A DNA stretch of 64,000 bases from Usnea hakonensis (GCA_013423325.1 BLJB01000150.1:62001-126000), one strand, 5' to 3'. Numbered from the stretch's first letter, positions 22,125 through 33,675 are shown. A program made the numbers and translations. The notes: generated from the sequence alone by a model not told the origin.

Positions 22125-23874
22125 TCAACACCGCGTCTCTACTCCTTTCTTGCTGACTGTCAGATACTTGACGCCCTTATAAGGCTTCACGCCTTCACCC
22201 AAACCCCTGCTCTTCCTCGTATCGAGCACAAGTCCATCCACTTTAATGCCGCTCGCCAGCCACCCCTTCACGCTAAAGCTGACGGAAGCCGACGACGGCA
22301 TCAGCGGAGCATTCTGCTGTATTTTCCTTTGATCGCGAGACTGGTCCTGCTCCTTCACGGGACTCTGCTTGGAGGTATCTGGCGCGGAGCTTTGGTATGC
22401 TTCTTCCTTCTCATCATAGTCCCCATTGGCAGCGTCGAAGGTGAAACCGTTGGCTCCGTCCTCGTCGTCTTCAGTCAATGGTCCTACGATTGTGCATCGC
22501 AAGGTCGCATTTCCAGCTGCTGCCGCATCTTTGGTCGACACTCGCCATTCGACGATGTTGTCAGCAGGAGTGAAATATGCTTCTCCTCGGCTTGCCCGTA
22601 GGTCTGTGATATTTCGTACCGCTTTCGGTATTGGGATGGTGACAACGACATCTTGCAATGTAGGTCCGGAAGCGCTGCTACCAAATATTGGTGTTGATCT
22701 GCCAGATCCTCTTGTGCTGAGATTCGGTCGAGAGGCTGATACTGACGTAGAAGCGCCGGGGAAAGTCGAAGACAATATCAGACGGACTTCGAAGTCCGCG
22801 CCTGTGAGACCAAGTGACTTTGAGACTTCGATAGAGACCGGTAGCTGTAGATTCGTATTCGACCAAGATTTGAGATCGAGACTGGAAGGCATAAGGTTCA
22901 CCTCGTACCCGGCTAGCATGAATTTGCCATCTGGTGGCACAAAGCTTAGTTCGCCAGGTCTTTCTTTCCACCTAGCTAACCTCACGCAGGGGTGGAATAC
23001 CGGCAGCTCGATGGCCTTCTCCATGCCTAATTTGCCCCCAGATGCTGAGAGGGTGAGAAGCAGGTCCGGGACACCCGAGATCTTAGACGTGAAGGCGATA
23101 GATCCATTCGCAAAAGCTGCTAGAGGCCTGCCAGATGGAGCAAGAGTCACCGACAGACTTTCAACAATGTCAACGTACAGCTCATTGCTTGTGTGACGGA
23201 CATTTGCCCGTCGCCATGGAATAGCAGGGCCATTAGACGTAGGATTCAGGCTTAGTTGTTGCTTCAAACCACCAGAAGGTAGCAAGGCGGGCGATGATCT
23301 GCAAGACATAAGCCTGGAAAAGCCTGTTTACGACGTTCTGTATCTTGCATACCCAGGTAAACCTACCCCACCCAGCAGTTTCCCAAGGAAGCCAGATACC
23401 TCGACGTCGTCTCTTAGCGCATTTGGCTCTGTGTTGCAGACACTGCCCGCATCACACATCTCACCCAAGAGTTGTGCCACGACATCGTAGTTCCCTTCTA
23501 TCTTAGCCGCTAAGAGTGGGTCGCCAATAAACTCTTCAAGAACATCGATGACTCGATGAAGAAATTCAAGAACGAACAAGGGCTCGGTCTCTGTCGAAAC
23601 AGGTGACAGAAATAAGAGGTTATTATGAATGACGGAGAATAAGACGGTTGAGGGATTGATGTTGGGAAGGTAGATCAAGGAAGGCCGAGGCGTGGGATGG
23701 GTGAGGTAGAGGGGAAGGACGACTCGGGCAGAAGCTGGCCTGGAGCGGTAGACATGTTCTAGGATCGATTCACTACTTTCGAATTAGTTTGAGGGGCAGA
23801 AATTAAGATAAGAGCATATAGACGGACTTGTGCTGGTCAAAAATATAGAGTGCCTCAATGGCATTGCTCATCAT
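22125..23874 (-). CDS. AP-3 adaptor complex subunit mu
   Basis: Medium subunit of the AP-3 coat that sorts cargo from Golgi or endosome to the vacuole. Exons 23828-23874, 23353-23772 and 22125-23298, introns of 55 and 54 bp; 546 aa. Spliced N-terminus: SNAIEALYIFDQHNESILEHVYRSRP, the longin-like domain (about residues 1-150) with FLHRVIDVLEEF, NYDVVAQLLGEMCD and NTEPNALRD. The mu-homology domain starts after about residue 200 (IPWRRANVRHTSNELYVDIVE) and reaches the end KGVKYLTVSKKGVETRC. Two adjacent ATG codons (23874 and 23871) are equally possible starts. An acidic, low-complexity insertion within the mu-homology domain is typical for filamentous fungi. Confidence 0.93.
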
Positions 23875-24150
23875 CTTGTTATCATTTTCGTGAGCAAGGA
23901 ATCTTTGACGTGGGAGAGCCGATGTCAATGCGGCGCCCCCCACATTTGACACGGGTTGATCCGCTAGAGCACCGACCTAAATTTAGATCTTCCGCCGCCA
24001 ACTCTTGCGCCTGAGGTGGTTCTCATTTTGCGACTTCTTATGATAGCCTTTTTATCCCAAGCCATAAAGGAAAGAAGGAAGAAAGAAAGAGAGGAAAAAA
24101 GAGACGATCTATAATGGCATGGCACAGCCAGTAGTTTCTGATGAAAAGAC

Positions 24151-24502
24151 ATGTCGAATCCACCTTCCAAACCTTTGAATCCTAGACTTTACGATCTCCA
24201 GCAGCCCGAGAAGCTATCGAAGATTCTTTCAGAGGACAAAGATGATTGCCTGTCTTGTAGGCTGGTTGGTCAGTCAAGCCTCCCTTCTTCAATGCAACAT
24301 CTTCTTAACCCACGTAACAGGCGCATCGGCATTCATCGGACTTGGAGGATATGTCTATTACTCTGGGAAACAAGGATTGAAAGAGCGGGGGCATATGATT
24401 GCTCGACAAAGCGGACTGGGTGGGCTGAAATGGAGGCTTAGGGGCATCGCGCTTCTGTCTTCTACTTTTGTTGGCATGGGCTTGTATCGACTAGTCAACT
24501 GA
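24151..24502 (+). CDS. Small DMAC1-like (DUF4536) membrane protein
   Basis: 99-aa protein resembling the distal membrane-arm assembly component 1 (DUF4536) family, small inner-mitochondrial-membrane proteins linked to complex I assembly in animals. Exons 24151-24268 and 24321-24502; the 52-bp intron (GTCAGT..ACAG) gives DCLSCRLVGASAFIGLGGYVYY. Key features: the C-L-S-C-R motif just before the first hydrophobic helix, then KERGHMIARQSG and a second helix (GIALLSSTFVGMGLYRLVN). Divergent from AP-3 mu with 276 bp between starts. Function in fungi is by family analogy only. Confidence 0.8.
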
Positions 24503-24920
24503 GGAAGGAAAGAGATTGTGGGAAAACCTCGTTGACAGAAGGCAGGGCGAGTGCACCACGGGCTATTTGAATCTACTTTTGTGTGGTGGAAGGATCTACC
24601 ATGAAGCACGGTCAACCAAATTTGGTTCAATGCGGTTACGAGATGGGAGGGACAAGATTGTAGCTTCATGGAAAGCGCCAAACGAAATATGAAGGTGGAT
24701 AAAGACTCTTGAAGTCATAACGATGAAGCTGAATGCATTCAAAGCAATGTATCAATATCTATTCACAGAGCATCAACCCCGTTCTTCGGTAACTCCATCG
24801 CTATCTCCAAAAGTCTCCAAAAATTGATGCCTTTATGTTGATCACCTCTGACGCTCCCATATGTGCAAATACTGTTAGGGTCTTATCAACATGTCAATCC
24901 TCACTTTGTATTTGTTCAAC
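24503..24920. other. Convergent 3' flanks
   Basis: 418 bp between the DMAC1-like and the HAPSTR1-like gene ends. No gene, repeat or RNA recognised. Confidence 0.5.
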
Positions 24921-25745
24921 TCATGTGAAGCGGCCTCGCTTCCCACCTCCATCACGTCCATCTTTACCATCCCCAAGGCTGCCCAAGTCGAAGTAGTCCC
25001 CAAATGTAATCCTTCTCTTTGACCCCGCCCCAGAACCTAGTGACCTTGCACTAGCAGTAGATCTAATACCATGACGATTTTGATGATTGCCACCTCGGTG
25101 TGGTGTTCGGGTTGCTCGGGGTAGTACCTCGACTCTCACAGCCGGACTTGGCATTGACTCTGGTTGAGGGCTGGTGTTGTTGGTAGTATCGGCGACTTGC
25201 ATATCGACATCGTGAGGGTATGGATGACTGGATCTAAAAGAAAAGCCCTCAGGTGCGTGATTAGAGTTGGTTTGCGGCTGCGAGGTTGGTGGAAGAGCCA
25301 CCGGGACAGATGCTGCTCGCACTGGTGATGTTGACCGTGAGGGCTGTCGTGCCAGCTCTACTTCCTGTACGCTCGTGCGCTGGGCTACTGGTGAGCTACT
25401 CCTAGCCCTCTTTGCTATCTCGCCTCGATCATCATCGCTGTCACTGCCCAAATGTGGTGGTGGGCTACCATCTAGGCGTTCGGTAGCCCACTGCCGTATC
25501 TTCCATCCTTCTCCATCGCCTAAACCGAGGTTCTGCTTATCAAGGAAGGACAAGAGGTCGTCAAGGGCGTCTTGGTATCCAGCTTCTCGAGATCGAGTCT
25601 GATCGGCCGCAGCTGTTTTGTATAAATTTGTGACGGAGAGAGCGGCACTTTTGAAGGACTGTATAAGCTGTTCCGGGGGCGGATTTGCATTTCTTCTTCG
25701 GGGCGAACAAGGCAGAGAAGTATTCAGACTCCTCATGGAGTCCAT
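24921..25745 (-). CDS. Conserved fungal protein, HAPSTR1/DUF4588-like
   Basis: 274-aa protein without introns. The N-terminal third is helical and resembles the small conserved core of the HAPSTR1 (C16orf72, TAPR1) family: PPEQLIQSFKSAALSVTNLY followed by AGYQDALDDLLSFLDKQ and a WKIRQWATERLDG end. The rest is disordered and rich in Ser, Pro and Arg (RARSSSPVAQ, RSTSPVR), ending in RRITFGDYFDLGSLGDGKD and a basic GGGKRGRF tail that may be a nuclear signal. HAPSTR1 acts in stress signalling with the ligase HUWE1 in animals; whether this fungal protein does so is inference. Two in-frame ATGs (25745 and 25736) are possible starts. Divergent from the ISWI gene with 577 bp between. Confidence 0.65.
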   Translation of the reverse strand: MDSMRSLNTSLPCSPRRRNANPPPEQLIQSFKSAALSVTNLYKTAAADQTRSREAGYQDALDDLLSFLDKQNLGLGDGEGWKIRQWATERLDGSPPPHLGSDSDDDRGEIAKRARSSSPVAQRTSVQEVELARQPSRSTSPVRAASVPVALPPTSQPQTNSNHAPEGFSFRSSHPYPHDVDMQVADTTNNTSPQPESMPSPAVRVEVLPRATRTPHRGGNHQNRHGIRSTASARSLGSGAGSKRRITFGDYFDLGSLGDGKDGRDGGGKRGRFT

Positions 25746-26322
25746 AGCAACCTGTATCGACTCTGCTCTTTAGGTTTATTGAGGTAAAGTCTAAATAGAC
25801 GTGGGGTGATGTAGGAAGCTGTGGGGGTCGACAAGGATTGTTGTAGAACTCGGGTGGTTGATATGTTGTGTTCTGACACTGTATCTTGGCAAAGGTAACA
25901 AGTGATATATAGAGCGGCGAAAGTGTGTCTGAGTAAGAATTCCTCCGCTGTGAATAGTGGTGAACTATTTGTAAAGAAAGTAGGAACCTGATGAGCCGCT
26001 CTCGGGCTGACAACAAAGGCTTGGCATTCAGCATCTGTTCCAGTATTCACTAGCGCCGGAGATATGGCCAATCGGAAACCGCATGGGAAGGTTTAGCGAC
26101 CTTTTAGAGTGGACGCGAGAGCTCATATTTGTACGCAATCTTTGTATTGCTCTCTCCACACAACTCTCTCTACCTTGACCATCCCACATACTTCATCTAC
26201 AATTCACTTTACACGTCTAAAAAGGCTTCAGCCATCCTAGCGACTCTAAAGACGGCTTCAGGACATCAATATCAACGTGCATTTTGCCCTAGCTTGTCAA
26301 AATACCTACAGCGTCTGGGAGG
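25746..26322. other. Divergent promoter region, HAPSTR1-like / ISWI
   Basis: 577 bp between divergent starts. The ISWI side (26130-26320) is CT-rich, as in fungal leaders. ORFs here are chance frames. Confidence 0.5.
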
Positions 26323-29300
26323 ATGGCGCCCTCCACTAGAGTCTCCCATGCCAACTCTAGTGCAACCACGCCCTCGGACACGTCCATGACAGAGAACAAC
26401 AGCCGTCCTAATGGCCGTAAGACAGCAGCACATGATGAAGACAGCGTAATGGTGAGTCTTTCCCCCCCTCTGCCGTTCTTATAGAAGACTTGGCACTACG
26501 ATCGCGGAGAAAGTTTTGCGGGATCATGATACAAAGAACAAGCACTAATTGGAGAGACATCAGGACAACCAAGAAACACCTGACTATTCTGTGAGTACTG
26601 GATTCTCGTTCTCGATTTTATTTACGCTGCTGATCACTTCTGCGATGTATAGGATTCGGACACCAATCCTAATACGACGGCAAGCAGTGTTATGGGCGAT
26701 GCGTTCCAACCTGATGGTCGCAAGCGGAGAATTGAAGCAACGCAGCTACGAAAGACTGTCTTTGGCAAGAAGCACAGTCGGCTAGATGACACCAAGGTAT
26801 GCTTCAACTATGAATTTTTCTGGTGTCTAGAATATTAACGGCCATGTTATGAAAGGAAGATGATACAATCAGACGGTTTCGCTATCTTTTGGGGCTGACA
26901 GACTTGTTTCGCCATTTCATCGATGCTAGTCCAAACCCACAGATCAAGGAGATCATGGCTACGATCGATCATCAAAACGAGGAGGAGGAACGGAAAGCCA
27001 AGAAAAGTCACGGCAGGGCAGGTGGAGCGGCCGGTGAGCGCCGGCGGAGGACAGAGCAAGAAGAAGATGCCGAGCTTTTGAAGGACGAAAAGCGAGGCGG
27101 ACAGGCAGAGACAATGTTCTACGAATCACCGGGCTTCATCCAAGGTGGAGTCATGCGCGACTATCAAGTCTCTGGGCTCAATTGGCTCATCTCATTACAC
27201 GAGAATGGTATTTCGGGCATTCTTGCGGACGAGATGGGCTTGGGAAAGACGTTGCAGACCATTGCCTTCCTAGGGTACCTTCGACACGTTTGTGGTATAA
27301 AGGGCCCTCATCTTATAACTGTGCCTAAGTCAACGCTTGATAATTGGAATCGCGAATTCAAGATGTGGACCCCTGAAGTCAACGTCCTGATACTACAGGG
27401 AGCAAAGGACGAACGACACCAGCTGATCAATGACCGTTTAGTTGACGAGAAATTTGACGTCTGTATCACAAGCTACGAAATGATTTTGCGGGAGAAGGCC
27501 CACTTGAAGAAATTTGCCTGGGAATACATCATCATTGATGAGGCACACCGCATTAAGAACGAAGAATCCTCTCTGGCTCAAATCATCCGCCTCTTTAGCT
27601 CACGAAACCGCTTGCTCATCACTGGCACGCCTTTACAGAACAACCTTCATGAGCTTTGGGCACTGTTGAATTTCTTGCTACCGGATGTGTTCGGCGATTC
27701 GGAAGCATTCGACCAATGGTTTTCAGGGCAGAGTGCAGACCAGGATACGGTCATCCAGCAGCTTCATCGAGTCCTTCGGCCTTTCTTGTTACGAAGAGTG
27801 AAGAGTGACGTTGAGAAAAGTCTCCTGCCAAAGAAAGAAGTCAATTTATATATAGGCATGTCCGAGATGCAAGTCAAGTGGTACAAAAAAATCCTTGAAA
27901 AAGATATAGACGCTGTGAACGGCGCCGCAGGCAAACGTGAATCTAAAACGCGGTTGCTGAACATTGTCATGCAGTTACGAAAGTGCTGCAATCACCCATA
28001 CCTTTTCGAAGGCGCTGAGCCAGGACCGCCGTACACCACTGACGAGCATCTTGTTTACAATGCTGGGAAGATGCTCATGCTCGATAAGATACTTGTTAGG
28101 ATGAAAAAACAAGGCAGCAGAGTGCTCATCTTTTCCCAGATGAGCAGAGTACTAGATATACTGGAGGACTATTGCGTCTTCCGTGAGCACAAATATTGCA
28201 GAATCGATGGATCAACCGCTCACGAGGATCGCATCGCTGCTATTGACGATTACAACAAACCAGGGTCAGAAAAGTTCGTCTTCTTATTAACGACCCGCGC
28301 TGGCGGTCTAGGTATCAATCTTACCAGCGCCGACATTGTTATACTCTTCGACAGTGATTGGAATCCCCAAGCAGATCTGCAGGCAATGGATCGAGCGCAT
28401 CGGATTGGACAGAAGAAGCAGGTTATTGTATTCCGATTTGTTACCGAACATGCTATAGAGGAGAAGGTGCTCGAGCGAGCAGCACAGAAATTACGGCTTG
28501 ATCAGTTGGTCATTCAACAGGGTCGTGCCCAGCAAGCCGCAAAAGCGGCCGCGTCTAAGGATGAATTGGTCAACATGATCCAGCATGGCGCAACCGAGGT
28601 GTTTGAAAGCAAAGGTGCCACTGGCGTGCTCGGCAACAAATCCGATTTGACTGATGACGATATTGACCAAATTTTGCAGCATGGCGAAGAGCGCACGAAA
28701 GCCCTCAACGCGAGATACGAGAAGCTGGGCATCGATGACTTGCAGAATTTTGCATCCGAAAACGCCTACGAGTGGAACGGCGAAAACTTCAACAAAAATG
28801 CTAGAAAGGATGTGGGAATCGCGTGGATCAATCCGTCGAAGCGTGAAAGGAAGGAGCAATCGTATTCAATGGACAAGTATTACCGCAATGCATTGTCAAC
28901 TGGTGGGAGAACGGCCGATACCAAACCCAAAGCGCCCCGTGCACCGAAGCAAGTCCAAGTTCATGACTATCAGTTCTTCCCTCCGCAACTTGTCGATCTT
29001 CAAGAACGAGAAACCGCTTGGTTCCGCAAAGAAATTGGGTACAAGGTCCCTTTGCCTGAACGAGAGGATTTGACCGAGAGCGAGGCTGAAGCTGAACGCG
29101 ACCTGGAGCAGCAAGAAATTGACAATGCCACACAATTGACCGAAGAAGAACAGGAGGAGAAGGAGCGAATGTCTTCCCAAGGATTCGCGGACTGGAACCG
29201 AAGGGATTTCCAGCAGTTCATCAATGGCTCTGCTAAATACGGCCGAAATAACTACGAAGGCATTGCCGAAGAAGTCGATGGCAAAACTGCAAAGGAGATC

Positions 29301-29996
29301 AAAGAATACGCCAAGGCCTTTTGGCAAAAGTACACCGAGATCCAGGATCATACTAAATACATCACAAACATTGAAGCGGGCGAGGAGAAGACTCGGAAGC
29401 TGAACCACCAACGGAAGATGCTCAAGCGAAAGATGGACATGTACCGCGTCCCGCTGCAACAATTGAAGCTCAACTATTCCGTGTCTACTACCAACAAGAA
29501 AGTGTACACCGAGGAAGAAGATCGTTTTTTGCTTGTCATGCTAGACCGCTATGGCGTAGATGGTGAGGGCATTTATGACAAGATCCGAGATGAGATCCGC
29601 GAGAGTCCTTTGTTTCGATTTGACTGGTTTTTCCTAAGCCGTACGCCTATCGAGATTGGGCGTAGGTGTACTACTCTTCTGACAACAGTCTCGAGGGAGT
29701 TTGAAGGGGCAGATGGCAAGATGGCCAATGGTCATAAGGGCAGAGCTAGAGATGAGAACGAGGAGGAGGAGGAAGATGTGACGCCGGCAAAGAAGCGGGC
29801 TAAGAACGGAGTCAAGGTATGTGGATCACGTTTGGGAATGTCTGTGGATTACGCTGATCAATTGACGCAACAGAACAAACAGCTTGAAGTGGTGAAGAAT
29901 GGCAGCAGAGCGAGCTCCGGGCAGACATCGAGAGCTGTCAGCGAGTCGTCCAACGGCACTAGCTCGAAGGCCAAGGGGAAGGCGAAAAGAAAATGA
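26323..29996 (+). CDS. ISWI-family chromatin-remodelling ATPase
   Basis: ATP-dependent nucleosome spacing and sliding enzyme, nuclear. Exons 26323-26451, 26564-26590 (27 bp), 26653-26796, then 26856-29996; a further in-frame intron at 29817-29873 is likely, giving 1127 aa (1146 if retained). The N-terminal exons are acidic and end in FGKKHSRLDDTKEDDTIRRFRYLL, the ISWI entry region. SNF2 helicase motifs: DEMGLGKT (about residue 225), DEAH in IIDEAHRIKNE (about 327), TGTPLQNNLHELW, and the C-lobe LTTRAGGLGINL..DRAHRIGQKK. The HAND-SANT-SLIDE block follows at about 730-1010, with GFADWNRRDFQQFINGSAKYG and KVYTEEEDRFLLVMLDRYG. The tail is basic (KAKGKAKRK). Length fits ISWI (about 1050-1130 aa). 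Confidence 0.97.
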
Positions 29997-30514
29997 TTCC
30001 CTCAGGCTTTTGAATGCCCTTGTGTAGATGCATGATCCTTTTCACGGGTGCAGGGCGTTGATCGAATGACTCGAAAAAGATTAGATGATGCTTGCAAGGC
30101 TGTATCTGCATTGGTGTTCTAACTGGCTTGTTGATGTACAATATTAGCGTTAGATGTAGAAGGCTCCAGCTGACGTTGAACACTCTTTCAGTCAGTTGCC
30201 TACTTATGTTGTACCCTTAGTTGCATCTGCACCTTAATAATGTCAAGGCCCCGAAAGCTACAGAAAACGTGCCCCAAAGTCCTGGCTCGGGGAAGCTTTC
30301 GGCCCGGGTATGTTGTACCTATGAGAGCGCCTTCCACCTGCGTGCTAAAATTAACATCTCCCTACAATTCTCCCCGCCAGCCCCTGGAAATAATATATAT
30401 ATATATATGAACAATTCTCCCTCGACTCTCATGACTGTTGCACTGCTGTCCAGCAATCTTTTCCGATCCTGTGACAAGTCAAATATCTCCTCGGTCCGTC
30501 TTCTCAGTCAAGCT
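29997..30514. other. Intergenic, ISWI 3' flank and HAD promoter
   Basis: Includes an (AT)n run at about 30394-30407 and, from 30431, an in-frame ATG that could extend the HAD protein N-terminally. No other gene. Confidence 0.5.
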
Positions 30515-31583
30515 ATGACGAGCCAAAGACGCAGGTCGCCAAAACGATTTGCCCCGCTCAATCCACAGATGGCTCATGTCTCTGCACCACCTTTGAGAGG
30601 CATTGTGTTCGACGTTGATGGGACATTGTGGTATGTATATTGATTTTTAATGTGATACATTTGCTGTGTCGGATCCCGATGTTGGTATGTGAGGTGACGA
30701 GGTCAAAGATTTTATTCTCTTGCCTTCGAGTGCATCCTGCTTCTCCATCTCCATATGAAAGAATCCCTGGACAGAATAGTGAAATACCATGTCGTATATG
30801 TTCATCGAGCTGCAAGCTCCCTTCTATCCTAGCCTAATCTATGAGTCATGATAGCAAACCGCAAAATTACATGTTCAAGCAAATGCGGTAATCTCCTTTC
30901 TTCCCTTTCCAGATATTCTAAAGCCAAGTCATGTCCAGAGTCGCCCTCTCCATCGACAAATCAACCGACATCCTCGACCACATCTGTTCTCTTCCCCATC
31001 CCGCTCAAGAGCAGGCCCAAGCCGCCATCCGTGCCATCGAAACATCCGCAATGGCGGAGCAAGAAGCTCAGCCCGGCTTGAATGAACTAATTGCGTACCT
31101 AGAGAGTAGAGGTGTACGGATGGCCCTGTGTACACGGAATTTCGAGTAATATCAGCTAGAATCTTCACGGATAGTTACTCTGCTTGCTAAGACGGGCGTA
31201 CAGTGGCCCAGTGTCGCATTTACTACAGACCTTCCTTCCAGGCAAGACTTTCGCACCCATTGTGACTCGAGATTTCAGACCGCCGAAACCGCACCCAGCA
31301 GGCATTTTACACATTGCTAAAACATGGGAACTAGATGATGGAGGAGCGGGCTTAATCATGGTACGTCTAAGACCACTGCGACGATGCCTGTAGGGGTAAT
31401 TGAAGGCGTTAGGTGGGCGATTCAATGGATGATATGACGGCTGGCTACAAAGCTGGTACGGCGACTGTATTGTTGGCGAATGAGAGTAATGAAGACTTGA
31501 AGGGGCATGAGCATACTGGGAGGTGGATTGAGAGGTTGGATGAGCTAATCGGAATTTTGGAGGATGGATTTGAGCAGCAGTAG
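30515..31583 (+). CDS. HAD-superfamily hydrolase (phosphatase-like)
   Basis: Haloacid-dehalogenase phosphatase, of a small fungal group without a named substrate. Exons 30515-30630, 30855-30887 (33 bp), 30939-31145, 31204-31360 and 31413-31583; 227 aa. Spliced motif I: GIVFDVDGTLCKPQNYMFKQ (nucleophile Asp at residue 33 and acid Asp at 35). The third exon joins as QMRVALSIDKSTDILDHI, then motif II MALCTRNFDG, motif III Lys in RDFRPPKPHP and motif IV GDSMDDMTAG. All catalytic positions are there. Upstream in-frame ATGs at 30431 and further left would add an Arg/Ser/Leu-rich stretch like a mitochondrial leader, so the start, and with it the location, is open. Confidence 0.85.
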
Positions 31584-31933
31584 ATGTAGATGGTGGAGTG
31601 AGTAAGTACTTCAAGAAGAGCTTTTCCACAACCACAAATTTAATTTGTTGGGCATAAATGGGGCGCCGCAGTTCTAAGTTCCCCCACCGTGAGCTCTCAA
31701 AAGTGCTCAACAACAACATACTTATCCATTCACATCTTCCCCAAATGAGCACGTTTGCTCTCCATTTTTCTAACCCAATTTTCTAAAGATACCTAGGTAT
31801 TTATTCCTTTCAAAATCGTCCATCCTTCTCCTCTTTCTGCCTTCATCCAAAACTCTTTACCTGCTTGAACTACCCGTGGAAAAACTCTTTGCAACTGCTC
31901 TTCTCCAAGAATTGACATCTACCGAAAGCCGAC
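31584..31933. other. Intergenic, 3' flank and promoter
   Basis: 350 bp. The second half (31780-31930) is CT-rich leader-like sequence before the ATG at 31934. No gene. Confidence 0.5.
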
Positions 31934-33096
31934 ATGGCCTTTGTGGCCGGAGAAGTAACGATTTTCAACGTCATCAGCGTCTTCTCCGCAGTCGTAGGCA
32001 CCGTCGGCTTCATGCAAAGCAACCTCCCCAAAGGCGGACCAGGCCCAATGGACTCATCCGTTCGCATCGCCGTGGCCCTGAATGGCGACGAAGGCGTTCC
32101 GGGAGCACTCAGACACGCGGCCGGCTACTCTCCGACGATCTATGCCTTCAACGAGAATCTCCATCTTTGCGGGGCTTCATCATATGATGATAACATGTAT
32201 ATTGAATCGGGTTCGTTTCGTGATGTAATAATTTGGCAAAAATGGGGGCCGGGGGACCAGGCTACTTCTTTGCAGATTATCCCAACTACGAACGAGCTTT
32301 GTATTGCTTATATAGGGCAAACCTGGGCGGACGGTACGCATCGTGGGTGGGTTGGGGACATGGGTAAAGCTTGCGATAGAGACTGGTATTACTCCAACAT
32401 CATCGTCGGCGATGACCATAAACCCAGTGAGTCACGCGCCCAAAATCAAAATCCCGAAAGATATAGAATCTGATTGCTAACCCAACCCGCCCACCAAAAA
32501 AAGCATGCACGTGGATCGACAGCGACCACAGCCACGGCATCACCACCGCCGCTCTGCAAATCCGCATGCAAGACTTCACAAACCTCACAGGCGATTACAA
32601 CAAGGACCCAGCCTTCTACTGCCGTCACCCCACCATGTTCTTCAGAGCCAACTACGCCCTTGGCGAAGACCAGCAAGAACTTATGGCATTCTGGGACAAC
32701 AGCGACCCATCCTTCATCACCAACCATCTCGAAAACGACGGCGTCGGCCCCAAGGACTACAAGAGATCGAAAGCACGACGCCACGACGCCACCGCCACCC
32801 CTCTCAAACGCCGCACGTCCGGCCTGGCCGGGTTTTCGCACATGATCGCGAGTCCACACGATCGGCACAGCGCGAGGGAGCTGTGCGAGCATGACATGTC
32901 GCACGGCCCGGATTTCGTGTCGTTGTCCGAGGGGGTGTTTTGCGACATGGATGCGAAGATGTGGTGGCCGCTTTGTAATGGGACGGTGGCGACGACGGGG
33001 GGGGAGGAGGGGTGTTATCATTGGGATACGCATAGTTTGGTGGTTGGGGGGGAGAGTGGGCCGAGGGGTTATAGTCATGTGGAGGAGTGGGAGTGA
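31934..33096 (+). CDS. Unrecognised Cys-rich protein with hydrophobic N-terminus
   Basis: 361-aa protein; I do not recognise the family. Exons 31934-32426 and 32504-33096; the 77-bp intron (GTGAGT..AAAAAAAG) gives DDHKPTCTWIDSDHSHGIT. The first 28 residues are hydrophobic (VTIFNVISVFSAVVGTVGF) and could be a signal anchor. The body is rich in Cys, His and Trp spaced as in a disulfide-bonded extracellular protein: LHLCGAS, NELCIAYIGQTW, KACDRDWYY, TCTWID, FYCRHP, LCEHDMSHGPDF, GVFCDMDAKMWWPLC, GCYHWDT. A basic linker (YKRSKARRHDATATPLKRR) interrupts the middle and resembles a processing site. Third-position GC rises sharply in the last 300 bp, which also become G-rich. Function unknown. Confidence 0.75.
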
Positions 33097-33675
33097 GGGG
33101 TTGGGGGAGTGAATGGTTTGGGGGTGGTGGTTTGCGAAGGGGAGGGGGGAGGAGAGGGGACTGCTTTGAGATGCTAAGACTGCTTGTCGAATTTTCTGGG
33201 TTTCTGCCCCTTGGCTGAGGATTTTCACCTCGATTGGTTGATGGGTGTGTAATTTGTGTGATGAGATTGGCTATACGGATTCTTGATGTGATTTAATTGG
33301 CTTTAATATACTTCCCTCAGATAGTATTAATACGAACAGATGTAAAGTCCACAGTGTCTCTGATGAGCTAGTTGGACTTTCTCTAAGATGAGGGTTTGTT
33401 TTCACAAAATTGGTGGGAGGTTCACTAGGTGCAAGCTATGGAACCATTGTGTGCATGTTTGCTTTAGAAATAGCTGTGCTCTGAGCTTCCAGTGCGTGTA
33501 GGAATAAAGCCTCGTCCTAGTAAAGCTCATTCCAACCGATTTGATAGATATTACGCATTAGATCTCATGCTCCTTTCCCAGACGTAATGTGTTTGTTGAA
33601 AAAACAATCCTCAAATCTGGCCTCTAGCCAAATCTCTCAAACACGCTGCCCACCCCCTCCTCCCCAAAACCCACT
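33097..33675. other. Convergent 3' flanks
   Basis: 579 bp. The first 80 bp are strikingly G-rich on the + strand (GGGGGTGGTGG, GGGGAGGGGGGAGGAG), with potential for G-quadruplex formation in the 3' UTR of the preceding gene. The remainder is ordinary. Confidence 0.5.

Noticed and set aside
22426..23196. 256-aa + strand ORF antisense to AP-3 mu
   Set aside because: Mirror frame of a well-supported coding exon; no motif of its own.
28896..29462. 188-aa minus-strand ORF inside ISWI
   Set aside because: Antisense shadow caused by codon bias of the ISWI exon.
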